Below, piece by piece: positions 8,762 to 16,914 of a stretch of 36,207 nucleotides of DNA (the stretch's first letter is position 1; every line of letters begins with the position of its first letter). The stretch is from positions 1-36,207 of the forward strand of contig JAOAIM010000012.1 of the NCBI GenBank assembly GCA_026414705.1, in the 5' to 3' direction. A program made the position numbers and the translations under genes. Origin of the DNA: Verrucomicrobiia bacterium (GTDB lineage: Bacteria; Verrucomicrobiota; Verrucomicrobiia; Limisphaerales; JAOAIM01). The notes under the pieces were generated by a model. It was given only the letters and a program-made list of their open reading frames with translations. It searched no databases and was not told where the DNA came from.

Positions 8762-9901
8762 ATGTCGCCGCCCTCGCTCCGAGTGCTTCACGTCGTGCTC
8801 TCGCTCGAACCGGGCGGGATGGAAAACGGCGTCGTCAACCTCACCAATGCGCTGGCAGACCGCGGTTTTGAAACTCACGTCTGCTGCCTGGTCCGCGCGG
8901 GCGATTTCGCGGCCCGCCTGCGTTGGCCCGATCGCGTGCACGTGCTGGGCAAACCGCCCGGATTCTCCTGGCGCGCTGTGCTGGGCCTCGCGCGGCTTCT
9001 GACCCGGCTGCGGCCCGATGTGGTTCACACCCACAATCTCGGCCCGCTCATCTACGCCGGTCTGGCCACGGCCTGGGGCCGGCGCGCGCCCATTCTCCAC
9101 GGCGAACACAGTCTGCTCTCGCCCGCCGATCTCGAACCGCGTCGCCTTCGCCAGCGACGCTGGTTTTACCAGGCCTGCCGGCGCATTCACACTGTCTCTG
9201 CCAGCTCACGCGAAGAGTTGATCCGACTGGGCTTTCCTGCCGACAAAATCACCGTTGCCCTCAACGGCGTGGACATCGAACGGTTTTCGCCCGGCCCGCG
9301 CCCGGCGGCGCGCCGTCAAATTGGATTGCCCGAAGCCGCCACCGTGCTGGGAATGGTCGGCCGTTTCGGCCCCTACAAGCGACACGACCTGGCGATCGAG
9401 ACCTTCCACGCACTGGCCGGGCGACACCCCGACCTGCACCTGTTGCTGGTCGGTGACGGCGGTCCGGAACGAGATCGCGTGCGCGCGCTGGCGGCAGCCG
9501 GCCCCGGCAGCGACCGCATTCATTTCACCGGCGTTCAACATGACCTGCCCCCGTTTTACCGCGCGATGAACCTCCTGCTGGTGCCCTCCACCAACGAGGG
9601 CCTCTCCAACGTCGTGCTCGAAGCCATGGCCTGCGCGACCCCGGCCCTGACCCACGACCTGCCCGGCCACCGCGAGGTCATTCACGACGGCGTGGACGGG
9701 TTCATCGTCCAATTGCACAACGCCGCGCAGTGGGTCGCCGTCCTCGAAAAACTGCTCGCCGATCCGGCGCGACTGGCTACGCTCGGTGAGGCGGCCCGAC
9801 GGACCGTCGCAAGCCGGTTTTCCTTTGGCCAAATGTTGGAACAGTATGCAGCGCTTTACCGCCAGGTCGCAGGCCGCGACAACGCCCGGGCGCGCGTTTA
9901 G
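8762..9901 (+). CDS. Family 4 glycosyltransferase
   Basis: GT-B fold retaining glycosyltransferase of 379 residues. The N-terminal domain begins V-L-H-V-V-L-S-L-E-P-G-G-M-E-N, the typical acceptor-side Gly-rich loop, and has V-V-H-T-H-N. The C-terminal domain has V-G-R-F-G-P-Y-K-R-H-D, L-L-L-V-G-D-G, and the E-x7-E motif N-E-G-L-S-N-V-V-L-E-A-M-A that contacts the nucleotide sugar. Members of this subgroup build capsular and exopolysaccharide chains. It sits between a GT2 gene (five-base gap) and the polymerase gene (three-base gap). Confidence 0.93.
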   Translation: MSPPSLRVLHVVLSLEPGGMENGVVNLTNALADRGFETHVCCLVRAGDFAARLRWPDRVHVLGKPPGFSWRAVLGLARLLTRLRPDVVHTHNLGPLIYAGLATAWGRRAPILHGEHSLLSPADLEPRRLRQRRWFYQACRRIHTVSASSREELIRLGFPADKITVALNGVDIERFSPGPRPAARRQIGLPEAATVLGMVGRFGPYKRHDLAIETFHALAGRHPDLHLLLVGDGGPERDRVRALAAAGPGSDRIHFTGVQHDLPPFYRAMNLLLVPSTNEGLSNVVLEAMACATPALTHDLPGHREVIHDGVDGFIVQLHNAAQWVAVLEKLLADPARLATLGEAARRTVASRFSFGQMLEQYAALYRQVAGRDNARARV

Positions 9902-9904
9902 TTC

Positions 9905-11296
9905 ATGGATTTTGTCGCCATCATCATCTTCCTGATCCTCTACTACATCCGCCCGCAGGAGTGGATCGGGTTCGTGACCGAGCTCAAACCGGTGAAATGG
10001 AGCATTGTCTTTGCGCTCCTGACGATGGTCTTTCGCGAGCGCGGCTTTCACCCGCGCGACCTGGTCCGCACCCCGCACGACTGGCTGATGCTCGCGTATT
10101 TTGCGTGGATCGTGCTCTCGAACCCGGCGATCGTGGATACGTTCAACAACAACTACAACCTGTTTGTCTTCTACATTGTCACGGTTCAGGCGCTCTCCAG
10201 CATCCGCCGCCTCCAGGCGTTCCTGGGCTGGTGGACGCTGATGATCCTGGTCGTGGCGGCGCTGGCCGTGGCGGCGCCGCTGGGCTTTGACCTGGTGGGC
10301 AGCAACGACCTGACCGAGTGGCGCATGAAGGGTCGCCTGGTCTTCAATACCTCCATTTTCAACAACCCCAACGCCCTCGGACACAGCATCTATCCGGCGG
10401 TGTTTTTCCTCTACTTCCTCCTGTTCTGGAAACGGCCCGTGTTCCTGAAAATCGCCGCCGCTGCCATCGTCCTGCTCCCGCTCTGGTGCGTATATCTGAC
10501 CGTCTCCAAGGGCGCGTTCATCGGCATCTTCGTCACCACGATCGCCGCGCTGACCTTCGGTCGCCCCAAGGTCGTCCAAATCCTCGTGCTCGTGGGCGCT
10601 CTGACCTTTGGCTGGACGGTGCTTTGGAGCATGCCGCGCATGTCCGAGTTGCAGAAAAGCTCCACCGACCAGGCCATCCAGGGCCGAATCGCCGCGTTCA
10701 AATACGGCCTCGAAACCCTCAAAACCGACTTCAACGGCATCGGCATCCACCAGTTCGTGGCCGGTGTGGAGCGCGCCTACGGCTTCAAAAAAGCCGCTCA
10801 CAGTTCCTACGTGCAGGTCGGCGGCGAACTCGGCTGGCCCGGCCTGATCCTCTTCGTGAGCCTGCTCTACGCCTGTGCCCGAACCCTTTTCAACGCCAAG
10901 ACCACCGACGTGACCGAGGAACGAGTGCGCCGTGCCCTGTTCGTGTTGCTGGTCTCGTATTCGATTTCCTCCTGGATGGTCAACTGGCCCTGGCGCACGA
11001 CCTTCTTCCTGATGGTCGGCGCCGTCGCCGCCTTCCACCGGCTCATGCTCGACAAACAACTCGCCGCCGCCGCGACCCCCGCCGAAGCCGCACCCGGCCC
11101 TGCTGCCATGTCGCCCGCACCCCCGCCACCGCTCACCGCCGACCCCAAGGCCCAACCCTTCCTCTCGGCCGACCACACCGAGGCCGAGCCGGTCGGCCTG
11201 CGCTGGAACAAACTCGGTTGGGTGGACGTGGCCCTGATCGCCGGCCTGACCTGGGCCACCGTCCGCTTCTGGCAGTACCTCATCACCCGAATGTGA
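9905..11296 (+). CDS. O-antigen ligase/Wzy-type polysaccharide polymerase
   Basis: Polytopic inner-membrane protein of 463 residues with about ten or eleven hydrophobic segments. The Wzy_C/O-antigen-ligase signature is present: a central periplasmic loop with R-I-A-A-F-K-Y-G and G-I-G-I-H-Q-F, followed by A-H-S-S-Y-V-Q-V-G-G-E-L-G-W-P-G-L, corresponding to the conserved H-x-x-x-(l/v)-x-x-x-x-E-x-G block. The early N-P-N-A-L-G-H and S-K-G-A motifs also fit. In an exopolysaccharide cluster the likely job is polymerisation of lipid-linked repeat units on the periplasmic face rather than O-antigen ligation; the family includes both. A Pro/Ala-rich stretch (about 392-425) precedes a last hydrophobic segment, which is unusual. 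Confidence 0.88.
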   Translation: MDFVAIIIFLILYYIRPQEWIGFVTELKPVKWSIVFALLTMVFRERGFHPRDLVRTPHDWLMLAYFAWIVLSNPAIVDTFNNNYNLFVFYIVTVQALSSIRRLQAFLGWWTLMILVVAALAVAAPLGFDLVGSNDLTEWRMKGRLVFNTSIFNNPNALGHSIYPAVFFLYFLLFWKRPVFLKIAAAAIVLLPLWCVYLTVSKGAFIGIFVTTIAALTFGRPKVVQILVLVGALTFGWTVLWSMPRMSELQKSSTDQAIQGRIAAFKYGLETLKTDFNGIGIHQFVAGVERAYGFKKAAHSSYVQVGGELGWPGLILFVSLLYACARTLFNAKTTDVTEERVRRALFVLLVSYSISSWMVNWPWRTTFFLMVGAVAAFHRLMLDKQLAAAATPAEAAPGPAAMSPAPPPPLTADPKAQPFLSADHTEAEPVGLRWNKLGWVDVALIAGLTWATVRFWQYLITRM

Positions 11297-11297
11297 G

Positions 11298-12506
11298 ATG
11301 TCGGCGACCGACTGGTGGACAGGCCTGTTCTGGGTTTGCGCGCTGTTGTGCGGCTACACTTTTCTCGGCTACCCGGCCCTGATGCGCGTTCTCGCCGCAC
11401 GGCGTCGCCCCGAACCGGCCGCCCCCAATCCCGCACCCGCACCGCTGCCCTCCCTCAGCATCGTCGTCGCCGCCCACAATGAAAGCGCGCGCATCCGCGA
11501 CCGCATCGCCAATCTGCTCGCCAGTCGCTACCCGCCCGAACGCCTCGAAGTGATTCTGGTCTCCGACGGTTCAACCGACCAGACGGCCGAACTCGCCCGC
11601 GCCTTCGGTGACACCCGTCTGCGCGTCCTGGAACGCCCCGTCCGTACCGGCAAGGCCGAATGCCTCAACGCCGGTGTCGCCGCCGCGCGCGGTGAAATCG
11701 TCGTTTTTGCCGACGCCCGCCAGCAGTTCGACCCCGATACCCTGGCCCGCCTCGTCGCGCCGTTTCGGGATGCCCGCGTTGGCGCCGTCAGCGGTCAGTT
11801 GCTCGTGGCGCACCCCACCACCGCCGCCGGCGGCGGCGTGGATGCCTACTGGCGACTGGAGCGCCGCCTGCGCGAAGCTGAGGCGCGTTGGGACTCGTGC
11901 ATCGGTTGCACCGGCGCGGTGTATGCCATTCGCCGCGCGCTCTATCATCCCCTGCCCCCGGACACCGTGCTTGACGACGTGATCGTGCCAATGCGCATCG
12001 CGGCGGCGGGTTACCGCGTGGTGTTTGAGCCGGACGCCATCGCGCGCGATCCCCAGCCCCTGGAACCGGAACACGAGCGCTGGCGCAAACGCCGGACGCT
12101 TGCGGGCAATTTTCAAATGCTCTTCCGCCATCCGACCTGGGTGCTCCCGTGGGGACATCGGCTCTGGTGGCAGTTGATCTCGCACAAATACCTGCGGCTG
12201 GCCGCGCCGTGGCTCTTGATCGCTCTGTTGGTCGCCAACATCGCCTTGAGTCATCGGCCCTTCTACCGGGCGCTCCTGTTGGGCCAATGCGCGTTTTACG
12301 CCCTGGCGCTTGTCGGCCTCGCGTTTCCAAAGCTGAAGTTTTTTCCCGTCTCGGCTCCGGCGGGCTTCGTGTTCCTCAACGCCATGGCCGTTAATGCGCT
12401 CTTTCACTACCTGCGCTGCGCCGGACGCGCCGAATGGCCGACGACCAAAAATTCAACCGCCCCGCCAACAGCCTCGCGCCCGCCCCGCCATCCAACCCAT
12501 GTATAA
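11298..12506 (+). CDS. Membrane-bound family 2 glycosyltransferase
   Basis: Processive-type or membrane-anchored GT2 of 402 residues, resembling the polyprenol/hyaluronan/cellulose-synthase-like group. An N-terminal helix (about 8-28) is followed by the catalytic domain: S-I-V-V-A-A-H-N-E-S, L-V-S-D-G-S-T-D, F-A-D-A-R-Q-Q-F (DxD position occupied by D-A-R), G-C-T-G-A-V-Y-A-I-R-R, and D-D-V-I-V-P-M followed by K-R-R-T-L-A-G-N-F-Q (replacing Q-x-x-R-W). Three C-terminal membrane helices end around residue 375. The ATG follows the polymerase stop by one base, and the end overlaps the next coding region by eight bases, so translation is coupled. Confidence 0.9.
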   Translation: MSATDWWTGLFWVCALLCGYTFLGYPALMRVLAARRRPEPAAPNPAPAPLPSLSIVVAAHNESARIRDRIANLLASRYPPERLEVILVSDGSTDQTAELARAFGDTRLRVLERPVRTGKAECLNAGVAAARGEIVVFADARQQFDPDTLARLVAPFRDARVGAVSGQLLVAHPTTAAGGGVDAYWRLERRLREAEARWDSCIGCTGAVYAIRRALYHPLPPDTVLDDVIVPMRIAAAGYRVVFEPDAIARDPQPLEPEHERWRKRRTLAGNFQMLFRHPTWVLPWGHRLWWQLISHKYLRLAAPWLLIALLVANIALSHRPFYRALLLGQCAFYALALVGLAFPKLKFFPVSAPAGFVFLNAMAVNALFHYLRCAGRAEWPTTKNSTAPPTASRPPRHPTHV

Positions 12507-13620
12507 AGCCCTCGACCTGTGGCTGCCCGCCTACCTGTCCCGTCCGCGCCGACCCTTGCCCGACGGAACACTCGACCTGCTCTTCGCCGTCTGTGACCAC
12601 TTCGAACCGCGCCACGACGCCGACCCGGCCACCGCCCGCGAGCGCGTCCGCCGCTGGCAGCAAATTTGGCCCGCGCTCATCGCCCCGTTCCGCGATGCCG
12701 ACGGCGTTCCGCCGCGTCACACCTTCTTTTACCCGATCGAGCAATACGACCCGGAGTTGCTTTCCCCGCTGACCGAGCTTTGTTCCGCCACCGGCGCCGA
12801 AGTCGAAGTCCATTTGCATCACGACCAGGATTCGGCCACCGGCCTGCGCGCCCGGCTTGAGCGGGGCAAAGCCGACCTGGCCCGTCACGGCCTGTTGAGC
12901 CGCGACGCCCATGGCAACCCGCGCTTCGGGTTCATTCACGGCAACTGGGCACTCGATCACTCCCACCCGCAGGGCCGCCATTGCGGCGTGCCCGAGGAGC
13001 TTGACGTGTTGTTGGCCACCGGTTGCTACGCCGACTTCACCATGCCCTCGGCGCCCGACCCCACTCAAACCCGGACCATCAACAGCCTGTATTACGCGAC
13101 TGAAAACGGGCTGCCCAAATCCCACGACTCCGGCTGCCCGGCCCGCGTGCGCAACCGCAACGCCGACCCGCCTCCCAACGGGCTGCTTTGCGTCCAGGGC
13201 CCGCTGGCTCTGAACTGGCAACGCCGCAAATTCGGCCTGCTCCCACGCATCGAAAACGGCGCCCTCACCGGCGCCAACCCGCCCCGCCCCGACCGCATGC
13301 GCCTGTGGGTGCGCTTGCACATCCACGTCGCGGGCCAGCCCAACTGGCTCTTCATCAAACTCCACACCCACGGCGGCGTCCCCCGGAACATGCTCACCTT
13401 GCTCGGCGAACCGATGTGCCGCTTCTGGGAACACGCGCTGACCCATTACAACGACGGCCGCCGTTTCCGTCTCCACTTCGTCACCGCCCGCGAAATGGTC
13501 AACATCCTGCACGCCGCCGAAGACGGGCACACCGGCAACCCCGGCCACTTCCGCAACTATCGTTTTGAACCCCCGCCCGTGCTCGCCCGCTCCTCCACCA
13601 GCGCACCGCCGCCCCCGTGA
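12499..13620 (+). CDS. Exopolysaccharide-cluster protein with deacetylase-like motifs, unassigned
   Basis: A 373-residue protein without signal peptide or membrane helix. I do not recognise a named family with certainty. Histidine- and aspartate-rich motifs resemble the metal site of NodB-fold (CE4-like) polysaccharide deacetylases: C-D-H-F-E-P-R-H at residues 32-39, V-H-L-H-H-D-Q-D with His105, His107, His108 and Asp109, and H-G-N-W-A-L-D-H-S at 147-155, followed by C-Y-A-D-F-T-M-P-S and a late K-L-H-T-H-G-G. The start at 12499 was chosen because it overlaps the preceding stop by eight bases; an earlier in-frame start at 12394 would cover the conserved tail of the membrane GT2. Deacetylation or hydrolysis of the growing polysaccharide is a reasonable guess, but unproven. 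Confidence 0.55.
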   Translation: MYKALDLWLPAYLSRPRRPLPDGTLDLLFAVCDHFEPRHDADPATARERVRRWQQIWPALIAPFRDADGVPPRHTFFYPIEQYDPELLSPLTELCSATGAEVEVHLHHDQDSATGLRARLERGKADLARHGLLSRDAHGNPRFGFIHGNWALDHSHPQGRHCGVPEELDVLLATGCYADFTMPSAPDPTQTRTINSLYYATENGLPKSHDSGCPARVRNRNADPPPNGLLCVQGPLALNWQRRKFGLLPRIENGALTGANPPRPDRMRLWVRLHIHVAGQPNWLFIKLHTHGGVPRNMLTLLGEPMCRFWEHALTHYNDGRRFRLHFVTAREMVNILHAAEDGHTGNPGHFRNYRFEPPPVLARSSTSAPPPP

Positions 13621-14789
13621 AGGTCCTGTTCCTCTCGAACCTCTTCCCGGATGCCGCCGCGCCCATCCGCGGACTCGACAACGCGCGCCTGCTCGCTCAC
13701 CTGCGCGCCGACGCCCAAATCCGCGTGCTCGCGTTGCGTCCCCGACCGTGGCTCTGGCCGGCCGCCCGCCGCTTTGAGCCGCGCTCCGAGGACCAATGGG
13801 CGTCTCCGGAATTCGTTTCGACCCCGTACATTCCCAAGCTGGGCAGTCGCTGGAATCATCGCCTCATGGCCCGCGCCCTGCGCCGTCCGCTCCGACAACT
13901 TCGCGCCCGCTTCCCGTTCGACGTCGGGCTGGTCTCGTGGTTGTTCCCCGACGGTTGCGCCGTGGCACAGCTTGCGTGCGAGCTGAAATTCCCGTTTGTC
14001 GCCATTGCGCAAGGCTCGGACGCTCATCTCTACCTGGGCATGGCGGCGCGGCGCGATGCGATTGTCCGCGCGATGCAACATGCCGCAGCGGTCGTCGGCC
14101 GCAGCGCCGATCTGGTCCGACGCCTGGCGGCCGCCGGCGTGTCAACGGGGCGCCTTCACACCATCTACAACGGCGTGGACCTGAACCTCTATGCGCCGGC
14201 GGACCCGAAGGAAGCGCGACGGGAACTGGGCCTGCCGCTTGAGGGCCCGTTGGTGCTCTTTGTGGGCAACCTGCTGCCGATCAAAAACCCATTGCTCTTG
14301 CTGGAAGCTTGCGCGCCGTTGTGCCGCAGCCGCGCCACACCCGTTCAACTGGTCATGGTCGGCGAAGGGCCTTTGCGCGCCCGCATCGAACGCACGGCAC
14401 GGCGATTGGGTATCGCGGCCACGGTGCATCTGGCCGGACGTCAGCCGCCGGAGCGCGTTGCGCGTTACCTTCAAGCCGCTGACGTGTTGGCCCTGTCGAG
14501 TTGGAACGAGGGTCTTCCCAACGTGGTGCTGGAAGCCTTCGCTTGTGGGCGGCCGGTGGTCGCCAGCCGCGTCGGCGGTTTGCCGGAGGTCATCACCGAA
14601 TCCTGGGCCGGCCGACTTGTGAACCCCGGCGACGCCGAAGCGTTCCGTGTCGCTCTGCACGAACAACTCGCCGAACCGCCGCAACCGGCCCGACTGCGCG
14701 ATTACGCCACCCGCTTTTCCTGGCCCGAAACCGCCCGCGCCCATGCAACGCTCCTGCGCAATGCGCTCGCGCCACAGGCCGTTTCATGA
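13617..14789 (+). CDS. Family 4 glycosyltransferase (last EPS gene)
   Basis: GT-B glycosyltransferase of 390 residues. It starts with GTG in a GTGA overlap with the previous stop codon. N-terminal K-V-L-F-L-S-N-L-F-P-D is typical of the GT4 group; the middle has I-Y-N-G-V-D, then L-F-V-G-N-L-L-P-I-K-N, M-V-G-E-G-P-L, and the E-x7-E motif N-E-G-L-P-N-V-V-L-E-A-F-A-C-G-R-P-V-V. It closes the co-directional exopolysaccharide block. Its last six bases overlap the end of the convergent DUF190 gene. Confidence 0.93.
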   Translation: MKVLFLSNLFPDAAAPIRGLDNARLLAHLRADAQIRVLALRPRPWLWPAARRFEPRSEDQWASPEFVSTPYIPKLGSRWNHRLMARALRRPLRQLRARFPFDVGLVSWLFPDGCAVAQLACELKFPFVAIAQGSDAHLYLGMAARRDAIVRAMQHAAAVVGRSADLVRRLAAAGVSTGRLHTIYNGVDLNLYAPADPKEARRELGLPLEGPLVLFVGNLLPIKNPLLLLEACAPLCRSRATPVQLVMVGEGPLRARIERTARRLGIAATVHLAGRQPPERVARYLQAADVLALSSWNEGLPNVVLEAFACGRPVVASRVGGLPEVITESWAGRLVNPGDAEAFRVALHEQLAEPPQPARLRDYATRFSWPETARAHATLLRNALAPQAVS

Positions 14790-15146
14790 AGCGCCGCCAG
14801 CCTCGCCCGCGCCCGCACCGGCACGGTAGTCAATGACCGTGACTTTCTCCAGGGTGACCATCCCGCCGCCGAGCATCGCATCCAACACCGGCAAAAACGC
14901 CCGAATCTTCTCCTCGCTGTCCACAATCTCGATCACCAACGGCAAATCCAGCGACAAGCGCAGAATCTTCGCCGTGTGCAAACGGCTCGATTTCCCAAAG
15001 CCCATCAGGCCCCGCACCACGGTCGCCCCGGCCAGATGCATCTCCCGCGCTTTGAGCACGATCGCCTCATAGAGCGGCCGATGCTCCCAGCGATCGGTCT
15101 CGCCAATGAAAATCCGCAGCAACACCGCGTCTCGTGGAATGTGCAT
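14784..15146 (-). CDS. DUF190 family protein (PII-like fold)
   Basis: A 120-residue soluble protein. The block V-L-L-R-I-F-I-G-E-T-D-R followed by L-Y-E-A-I-V-L-K-A-R-E, A-G-A-T-V-V-R-G-L-M-G-F-G and the later L-P-L-V-I-E-I-V-D-S-E-E-K-I is characteristic of DUF190, a family with a GlnB/PII-like ferredoxin-type fold that is commonly found next to crcB. A GGGGAG ribosome site (15155-15160) is correctly spaced from the ATG. It lies 86 bases downstream of crcB on the same strand. A regulatory partner role for the fluoride channel is inferred from recurrent neighbourhood; the family's biochemical function is not established. Confidence 0.85.
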   Translation of the reverse strand: MHIPRDAVLLRIFIGETDRWEHRPLYEAIVLKAREMHLAGATVVRGLMGFGKSSRLHTAKILRLSLDLPLVIEIVDSEEKIRAFLPVLDAMLGGGMVTLEKVTVIDYRAGAGAGEAGGAS

Positions 15147-15160
15147 GGCTCAAACTCCCC

Positions 15161-15225
15161 GAACCGAGGCAGGTCGGATGCGCTCCGCTCGCTTCCATCG
15201 CGTCCATGGTTTCCGGCCTCGGTTC
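15161..15225 (-). promoter_or_regulatory. Ten-base-pair hairpin abutting the DUF190 ribosome site
   Basis: GAACCGAGGC at 15161-15170 is the exact reverse complement of GCCTCGGTTC at 15216-15225. In the minus-strand transcript the 3' arm ends immediately before the GGGGAG ribosome site of the DUF190 gene. The arms enclose 45 bases. The element occupies most of the 86-base gap between crcB and DUF190, so it could tune the ratio of the two products or mark a repeat insertion. Confidence 0.45.
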
Positions 15226-15232
15226 ATCGCAC

Positions 15233-15634
15233 TCAACGGCCTTTGATCGTCAACAACGCGCTGCCCGCCAGGTAGCCCAGCCACGTCGCCAGCAGGCAAC
15301 CCAGCACCGACAACACCACATTGCTCGCCGCGTAAAACCACTCTCCATCCCGCAGCAGGTTGAGGGTTTGCAGGCTGAAGGAGGAAAACGTGGTGAACCC
15401 GCCACACAGACCGATCATGAAAAACTCCGTCACAATCACCCGCCCGCGCGCGCTCAACGGTCCTTCGGGTTGCGCCAGCGCCGCCAGAAAACCGATGACA
15501 AACGAACCGACCACGTTGACCACCAGCGTGCCGGCAGGAAACGTCTCGAAGCGCGCCGAGACAATGCCGTTGAGCCAGTAGCGGCCCACGCCGCCCAACG
15601 CGCCTCCCAGAGCAATCCAAATCCAGGGCCACAT
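15233..15634 (-). CDS. crcB: Fluoride ion channel CrcB/Fluc
   Basis: Small dual-topology inner-membrane channel that exports fluoride. The 133-residue product has four hydrophobic helices and the family blocks G-G-A-L-G-G-V-G-R-Y, N-V-V-G-S-F-V-I-G-F and G-G-F-T-T-F-S-S-F-S, the last carrying the Phe/Thr/Ser pore residues. Length and gene pairing with DUF190 are typical. The ATG at 15634 has GGAG eight bases upstream; a GTG nine bases earlier overlaps the nuclease stop codon as GTGA and is an alternative. A single long open frame continues upstream through the nuclease gene, but only this part is conserved. Confidence 0.93.
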   Translation of the reverse strand: MWPWIWIALGGALGGVGRYWLNGIVSARFETFPAGTLVVNVVGSFVIGFLAALAQPEGPLSARGRVIVTEFFMIGLCGGFTTFSSFSLQTLNLLRDGEWFYAASNVVLSVLGCLLATWLGYLAGSALLTIKGR

Positions 15635-15639
15635 GACCG

Positions 15640-16596
15640 TCACTCCGGCCCGGGAGCGTCTGGCGCGTCCACTCGCACCAGCGGACGCAACCGCTCCATC
15701 GTCGCGGGGCCAATTCCGGGCACCCGATCCAGCTCCTCGACCGTCTTGTAGGGCCGGTGCGCAACGATGCGGCCCGCCAGCACCGGCCCGACGCCGGGCA
15801 ACTTCTCCAGCTCCGCAAGCGTCGCCGTGTTCAAGTCCACCGGCGTCGCCAGCCCTTGCGAAGTGCGTGCAGGTTTTGCCCCGGCCACGGGCGTGGGCGA
15901 GGGGGCCGATTCGATTTCCGCCAGACTCACCCGGCGAAATTCGTTGGTGTTCCAGAGACCGCGCCGCTGCTCGCGCGCCGTGAATTCGAGGTTTTTGAGG
16001 TGATTGATGAAGGTGCTCGAGCGCGGGCCGCCCGGCCAGTTGGCTCGCAAGCCGTGGATGCGCGCCAGGCCGTTGGCCACCAGCGCCTCCGCCAGGTTGG
16101 TCTGGTTCACCAGCACCACCGCGTAAAACCGCGCCAGCCGTCCGCGCCCCATCGCGTTGTGCCAGCGCGTCAAAACCGTGAACGTGTTTGTCCCCAGCAG
16201 CTCCCGCGTGAAGTCCGCCGCCAGCTTCGCCCCGCGCGGAATGTCCCCCGGCGACAGCCCGAAATACACCGCCTGTTCCCGCACCCGATCCGCCAGCATC
16301 GGATCGGTCTCGGGCGCGTCCACGAAATAAAGCCGAAACGCATATTCCCGATCGTTGTGCAACGCGTGAAAACTGTCGCCGTCCAGAAATGCGCCCGGCA
16401 CGAGCCGACACCCCTCCAGCGTCTCCCATTTGGCCTCGCCGCTGCCCGGCTGCCGCTGTTGTTGACCCCGGCAGACTGGCAGCCCGCCGCAAATCAACAC
16501 CGCCAAAATCCACACCTGCACGATCGCGCCGCGCGCTCGCACGCGCCGCGCGCCGGTTGTGTGCGCGACGGGCTGTTGCAAATCCAAATTCGCCAC
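15640..16596 (-). CDS. Secreted thermonuclease-like protein with C-terminal helix-hairpin-helix
   Basis: A 318-residue protein. Residues 17-44 (Arg-rich followed by a hydrophobic stretch ending V-C-R-G) look like a signal peptide or anchor. Residues 60-215 form a staphylococcal-nuclease-like (TNase) domain in which the three catalytic positions appear preserved: Arg88 in F-R-L-Y-F-V-D, Glu96 in A-P-E-T, and an Arg in the G-R-G-R-L-A-R block (151-156). After a Pro/Ala/Ser linker (228-250), residues 253-309 form a ComEA-type double helix-hairpin-helix: D-L-N-T-A-T-L-A-E-L-E-K-L-P-G-V-G and V-P-G-I-G-P-A-T. This suggests extracytoplasmic nuclease action on DNA held by the tail. GTG at 16596 was chosen as start because it just precedes the signal-like segment; an in-frame start at 16740 is less likely. 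Confidence 0.82.
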   Translation of the reverse strand: MANLDLQQPVAHTTGARRVRARGAIVQVWILAVLICGGLPVCRGQQQRQPGSGEAKWETLEGCRLVPGAFLDGDSFHALHNDREYAFRLYFVDAPETDPMLADRVREQAVYFGLSPGDIPRGAKLAADFTRELLGTNTFTVLTRWHNAMGRGRLARFYAVVLVNQTNLAEALVANGLARIHGLRANWPGGPRSSTFINHLKNLEFTAREQRRGLWNTNEFRRVSLAEIESAPSPTPVAGAKPARTSQGLATPVDLNTATLAELEKLPGVGPVLAGRIVAHRPYKTVEELDRVPGIGPATMERLRPLVRVDAPDAPGPE

Positions 16597-16914
16597 GGAT
16601 TCAGTATGCCCCTCTGTGCCGGACGCGCCAACACATCTCTTCGGAAACCCGGCGCCGCAAGTTGCCAAGGTGAACGGTTCGCCGGGACTGAGTCGGATTT
16701 CCGTCAACACCGGGTTTGAGCGGGGGAACCGGGGCAACAAGTCCGCGTCGCCGTGTCAACGGCTCGCATCACGGGATAAAAAGCGCCGGAAGCGTCCAGC
16801 CGACTGCTCGGCTTTCAACCGGTCCAGGCCCGGTGTTGGAGAGGTCCGTGGAATGCGCAAACAAAGCCCGGAGCCAAAGCCCCCCAGGTGCCAGGCACAA
16901 CTGGATGGCCCGCC
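16597..16914. other. Intergenic region with repeat-like stem-loop
   Basis: No gene is seen between the FeoA-domain gene and the nuclease gene. It contains a perfect small hairpin (AGCCGA-CTGC-TCGGCT, 16798-16813) and, next to it, CCGGTCCAGGC at 16819-16829 with CCCGGTG at 16829-16835. These strings recur in inverted orientation at 21994-22004 and 21939-21945, so this is probably a copy of the same dispersed repeat. No fluoride riboswitch could be recognised. Confidence 0.5.

Noticed and set aside
9206-11176. A 656-codon minus-strand open frame opposite the GT4 and polymerase genes
   Set aside because: It has no recognisable motif, is made of His/Gln/Gly/Arg-rich text typical of antisense of GC-rich genes, and lies opposite two well-supported genes.
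15233-16513. An apparent 426-residue fusion ending in CrcB
   Set aside because: Only the last 133 residues are conserved (CrcB). The rest is an off-frame reading of the nuclease gene, which has its own intact frame and motifs.
16597-16760. Possible fluoride riboswitch upstream of the nuclease-crcB string
   Set aside because: A GGCGAAC/GTTC string is present on the minus strand, but the conserved pseudoknot pattern of the crcB motif could not be traced.
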